This document shows positions 62,448 to 64,000 of a DNA stretch of 64,000 bases, piece by piece. Source of the DNA: Dyadobacter sp. CECT 9275. Lineage in GTDB: Bacteria > Bacteroidota > Bacteroidia > Cytophagales > Spirosomataceae. The position numbers were made by a program, and so were the translations under genes. The stretch spans positions 3,348,001 to 3,412,000 of the forward strand of contig NZ_CAJRAF010000002.1 of NCBI RefSeq assembly GCF_907164905.1. Direction: 5' to 3'. The notes beneath the pieces are model-generated. The model searched no databases. It worked only from the letters and a program-made list of their open reading frames with translations, and was not told where the DNA came from. Each line of letters begins with the position of its first letter. Positions within the stretch are counted from its first letter, which is position 1.

Positions 62448-63038
62448 TCAATTTTGTGTTTTATATATAGCCCTGAGCTTCTCAAGGCACCGCAACCTGC
62501 TGGTTTTGACCACCGCTGCGGACTGGTACCCCATTTTCACCGCTATTTCCTGATCCATAAATCCTTCTCCCCATGCCAGTATCATTTGCTTGCATTTTTC
62601 ACCAAGTTCCTGCATCCGCCGGTGCAGCAAATCAATATCATACTGTTCCATCAGGCGCTCCACAACACTGCGGGACTCGTCGGGAAGGATATTCATATAG
62701 TCATCAATGCCCACCCCGCGGTTAACCTGTTGTTTGTTAGTCGCATTTTTCCTGATGAGGTCAACACATTTATTTGTAAATATCTGATACAGATAAGTTT
62801 TAAGCTCCGCCCGCCCCTCAAACCTGCCTTTCTGAATATTTTCAATAACGGTAAGTACCGTATCCGAAAAAGCCATGGAGCATTCATCCTCGGTAAGCCG
62901 GTGTTTACGAACTCCTTCGCGGATCAGGTAGGCATACCTGGAGTACAACTGGTTTTCGAAAAACCGTTGCCGGTTACCTCCTTCGAGAATTCCTTTAACT
63001 AGTTCACTATCTGAAACGGTTTTGCGGAAGAAGGCCAT
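62448..63038 (-). CDS. RNA polymerase sigma factor, sigma-70 family (ECF-like)
   Basis: This 196-residue protein has a region 2 with YAYLIREGVRKHRLTEDECS, AFSDTVLTVIENIQKG and LKTYLYQIFTNKCVDLIRKN (promoter melting). A region 4 follows with LHRRMQELGEKCKQMILAW, MDQEIAVKMGYQSAAVVKTS and RLRCLEKLRAIY (-35 recognition helix). A linker of 30-40 residues lies between. The plan is that of extracytoplasmic-function or small alternative sigma factors. The next gene on the strand is a membrane protein that may restrain it. A promoter-like pair precedes it. Confidence 0.88.
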   Translation of the reverse strand: MAFFRKTVSDSELVKGILEGGNRQRFFENQLYSRYAYLIREGVRKHRLTEDECSMAFSDTVLTVIENIQKGRFEGRAELKTYLYQIFTNKCVDLIRKNATNKQQVNRGVGIDDYMNILPDESRSVVERLMEQYDIDLLHRRMQELGEKCKQMILAWGEGFMDQEIAVKMGYQSAAVVKTSRLRCLEKLRAIYKTQN

Positions 63039-63060
63039 CTTTTATTTATCAATGATGATG

Positions 63061-63094
63061 GAAATATAAGTAAAAACAGGGGTTTTTGACAAAA
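63061..63094 (-). promoter_or_regulatory. Candidate promoter of the sigma-factor gene
   Basis: On the minus strand TTTTG (63094-63090) is followed after 21 bases by TATATTTC (63068-63061), one base off TAnnTTTG. It lies 22 bases before the start codon. Confidence 0.4.
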
Positions 63095-63329
63095 TTTTCC
63101 ATCAACTGTTTCCTGCCCGGTACCCGTTAGCGACTAAGTGAACGGCTGCCAGCTACGTTACGCTATCTGTATATAAATCAACTCCCAAAATCTCTCCGTT
63201 AATATGATCGCTTAAATAATAATCCTTATCCATTTCCCCCAGGGCAAATAAACGCCCTACTGGAGAGGCATCACTGCCTTCCGTTTACCTGTCATCCAAT
63301 TCAAAACAATCCTCAAAAATTACCCGATT

Positions 63330-64000
63330 ATGAAAAAATCAATTCTATTAACTGGCTTACTGATCGTTACACTATGTACCATACTCCGTGCCCAGACTAA
63401 CAAAAAGCCTGCTGTCAAAAGCAGTACGCAGAAACCGGCTGTCAAAACAAGCAGCGCTTCCAGGCAGGAAGCTATTAACAAAGCCCGCGAAGACTCTATT
63501 CTGGCCGTTTACGCATTAGCAAAACAACTTGCCCAGCAGATGGTCAGGGAAGATTCCATTAAAAAAGCGAAAGAGGCAGCGGTGCTTCTTCAGCAAAAAG
63601 AAATGGACAAAAAGGCTGCAAAAATACCCGAAAAAAGCCGCACTGCGCCCAGAGCGGCGACCACCAATCAAAAGAAAACTGCCAATGCCCGTGCAACCGG
63701 AGGTTTTTGGATAGGAGCCAAAGGAGGTGTTAATTTTTCAAAATGGACCAGGGAAACCGACTACGATTCGGAAGAGTCCTTAACAGCGTTAACCGGTCCG
63801 TCAGCCGGGTTCGTTGTGAAGATACCGTTCAACAACTTTCTTGGTTTAGAAGTAGAACCCGGTTTTTCCCAAAGAGGTGTTGTTAACACGAGCGTATTGT
63901 ATTCCGACCTCTCCGACTGGGAAAGGAACGAGCTCAAACTCATCTGCAATTATCTGGAAATGCCTGTCCTATTACAATTTACACCCAGACTGGGTCCTCT
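63330..64000 (+). CDS. Outer-membrane beta-barrel protein, 3' end outside the window
   Basis: ATG 63330 opens a frame that is still open at the window end (about 223 residues seen). A signal peptide (MKKSILLTGLLIVTLCTILRAQ) is followed by a ~110-residue low-complexity linker rich in K, A, S and Q with charged helical parts (EAINKAREDSILAVYALAKQ). The barrel region starts GGFWIGAKGGVNFSKWT and continues with GPSAGFVVKIPFNNFLGLEV, EPGFSQRGVV and NYLEMPVLLQFTPRLGP. This is the form of PorT-like outer-membrane proteins (beta-barrel, OMP_b-brl_2). The linker of this size before the barrel is unusual. Confidence 0.82.
   Translation, partial: MKKSILLTGLLIVTLCTILRAQTNKKPAVKSSTQKPAVKTSSASRQEAINKAREDSILAVYALAKQLAQQMVREDSIKKAKEAAVLLQQKEMDKKAAKIPEKSRTAPRAATTNQKKTANARATGGFWIGAKGGVNFSKWTRETDYDSEESLTALTGPSAGFVVKIPFNNFLGLEVEPGFSQRGVVNTSVLYSDLSDWERNELKLICNYLEMPVLLQFTPRLGP

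Overview
The window reads as chromosomal DNA of a Bacteroidota bacterium, most likely a Cytophagales member close to Dyadobacter or Spirosoma (inference). The support is: two giant secreted proteins with the type B C-terminal sorting domain of the type IX secretion system, a B-type three-gene succinate dehydrogenase, a DUF5606-like protein, many SPII lipoproteins, few visible Shine-Dalgarno sites, and repeated matches to the Bacteroidota promoter -7 element TAnnTTTG. Coding density is high. I see no phage, integrase, insertion sequence, CRISPR array or rRNA, so most of the window is ordinary core and accessory chromosome.

Layout. 1-3.7 kb: sdhC-sdhA-sdhB on the minus strand. 4-10 kb: two tandem, nearly identical ~960-residue T9SS surface proteins with a mosaic pattern that suggests gene conversion. 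10.1-11.2 kb: fabD and tRNA-Gln(TTG). 11.2-13.7 kb: a minus-strand island of small exported proteins, including a duplicated lipoprotein gene and a Bor-family remnant. 13.9-16.5 kb: a TPR histidine kinase and LytTR response regulator pair. 17-24 kb: TetR regulator, flippase, MlaF/MlaE, SDR, ROK kinase, GT2. 23.4-29.8 kb: a large membrane protein, murB, a SPOR lipoprotein, gmd, a thioredoxin, engB, a DUF5606-like protein. 29.9-37 kb: deoC, glycosyltransferase, FabH-like synthase, M1 peptidase, meaB, small exported proteins. 37-41 kb: a tiny membrane ORF, a DagK-type lipid kinase, SUI1 protein, GT4, mgsA, thioredoxin-like protein. 41-43.3 kb: an isolated nuoI-nuoJ-nuoK group whose NuoI carries four 34-residue tandem repeats. 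43.3-51.7 kb: DMT protein, MarR, SIMPL protein, YtxH-like protein, Nudix, DeoR, cupin, gamma-glutamyltransferase, MacB-type permease. 51.7-55.7 kb: heparinase/alginate-lyase-like protein plus a dehydrogenase/Gfo-Idh-MocA fusion. 55.9-60.1 kb: a haem uptake operon (small protein, HmuT, HmuU, HmuV, HemS). 60.3-64 kb: dicarboxylate symporter, a TPR membrane protein with a sigma factor, and the start of an outer-membrane barrel gene that leaves the window.

How the genes work together. The clear functional groups are respiration (SdhCAB; NuoIJK), surface display and envelope (T9SS proteins, Mla, flippase, glycosyltransferases, Gmd, MurB), haem acquisition, and signalling (kinase/regulator pair, sigma factor with probable membrane partner). 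I did not find a clearly new multi-gene system. The best leads are the mosaic T9SS pair, the repeat-bearing orphan NuoI, the haem locus with its uncharacterised first gene and a palindrome upstream, the divergent palindromic Nudix/DeoR promoter, and the exported-protein island. All family calls come from reading motifs; no database search was run.
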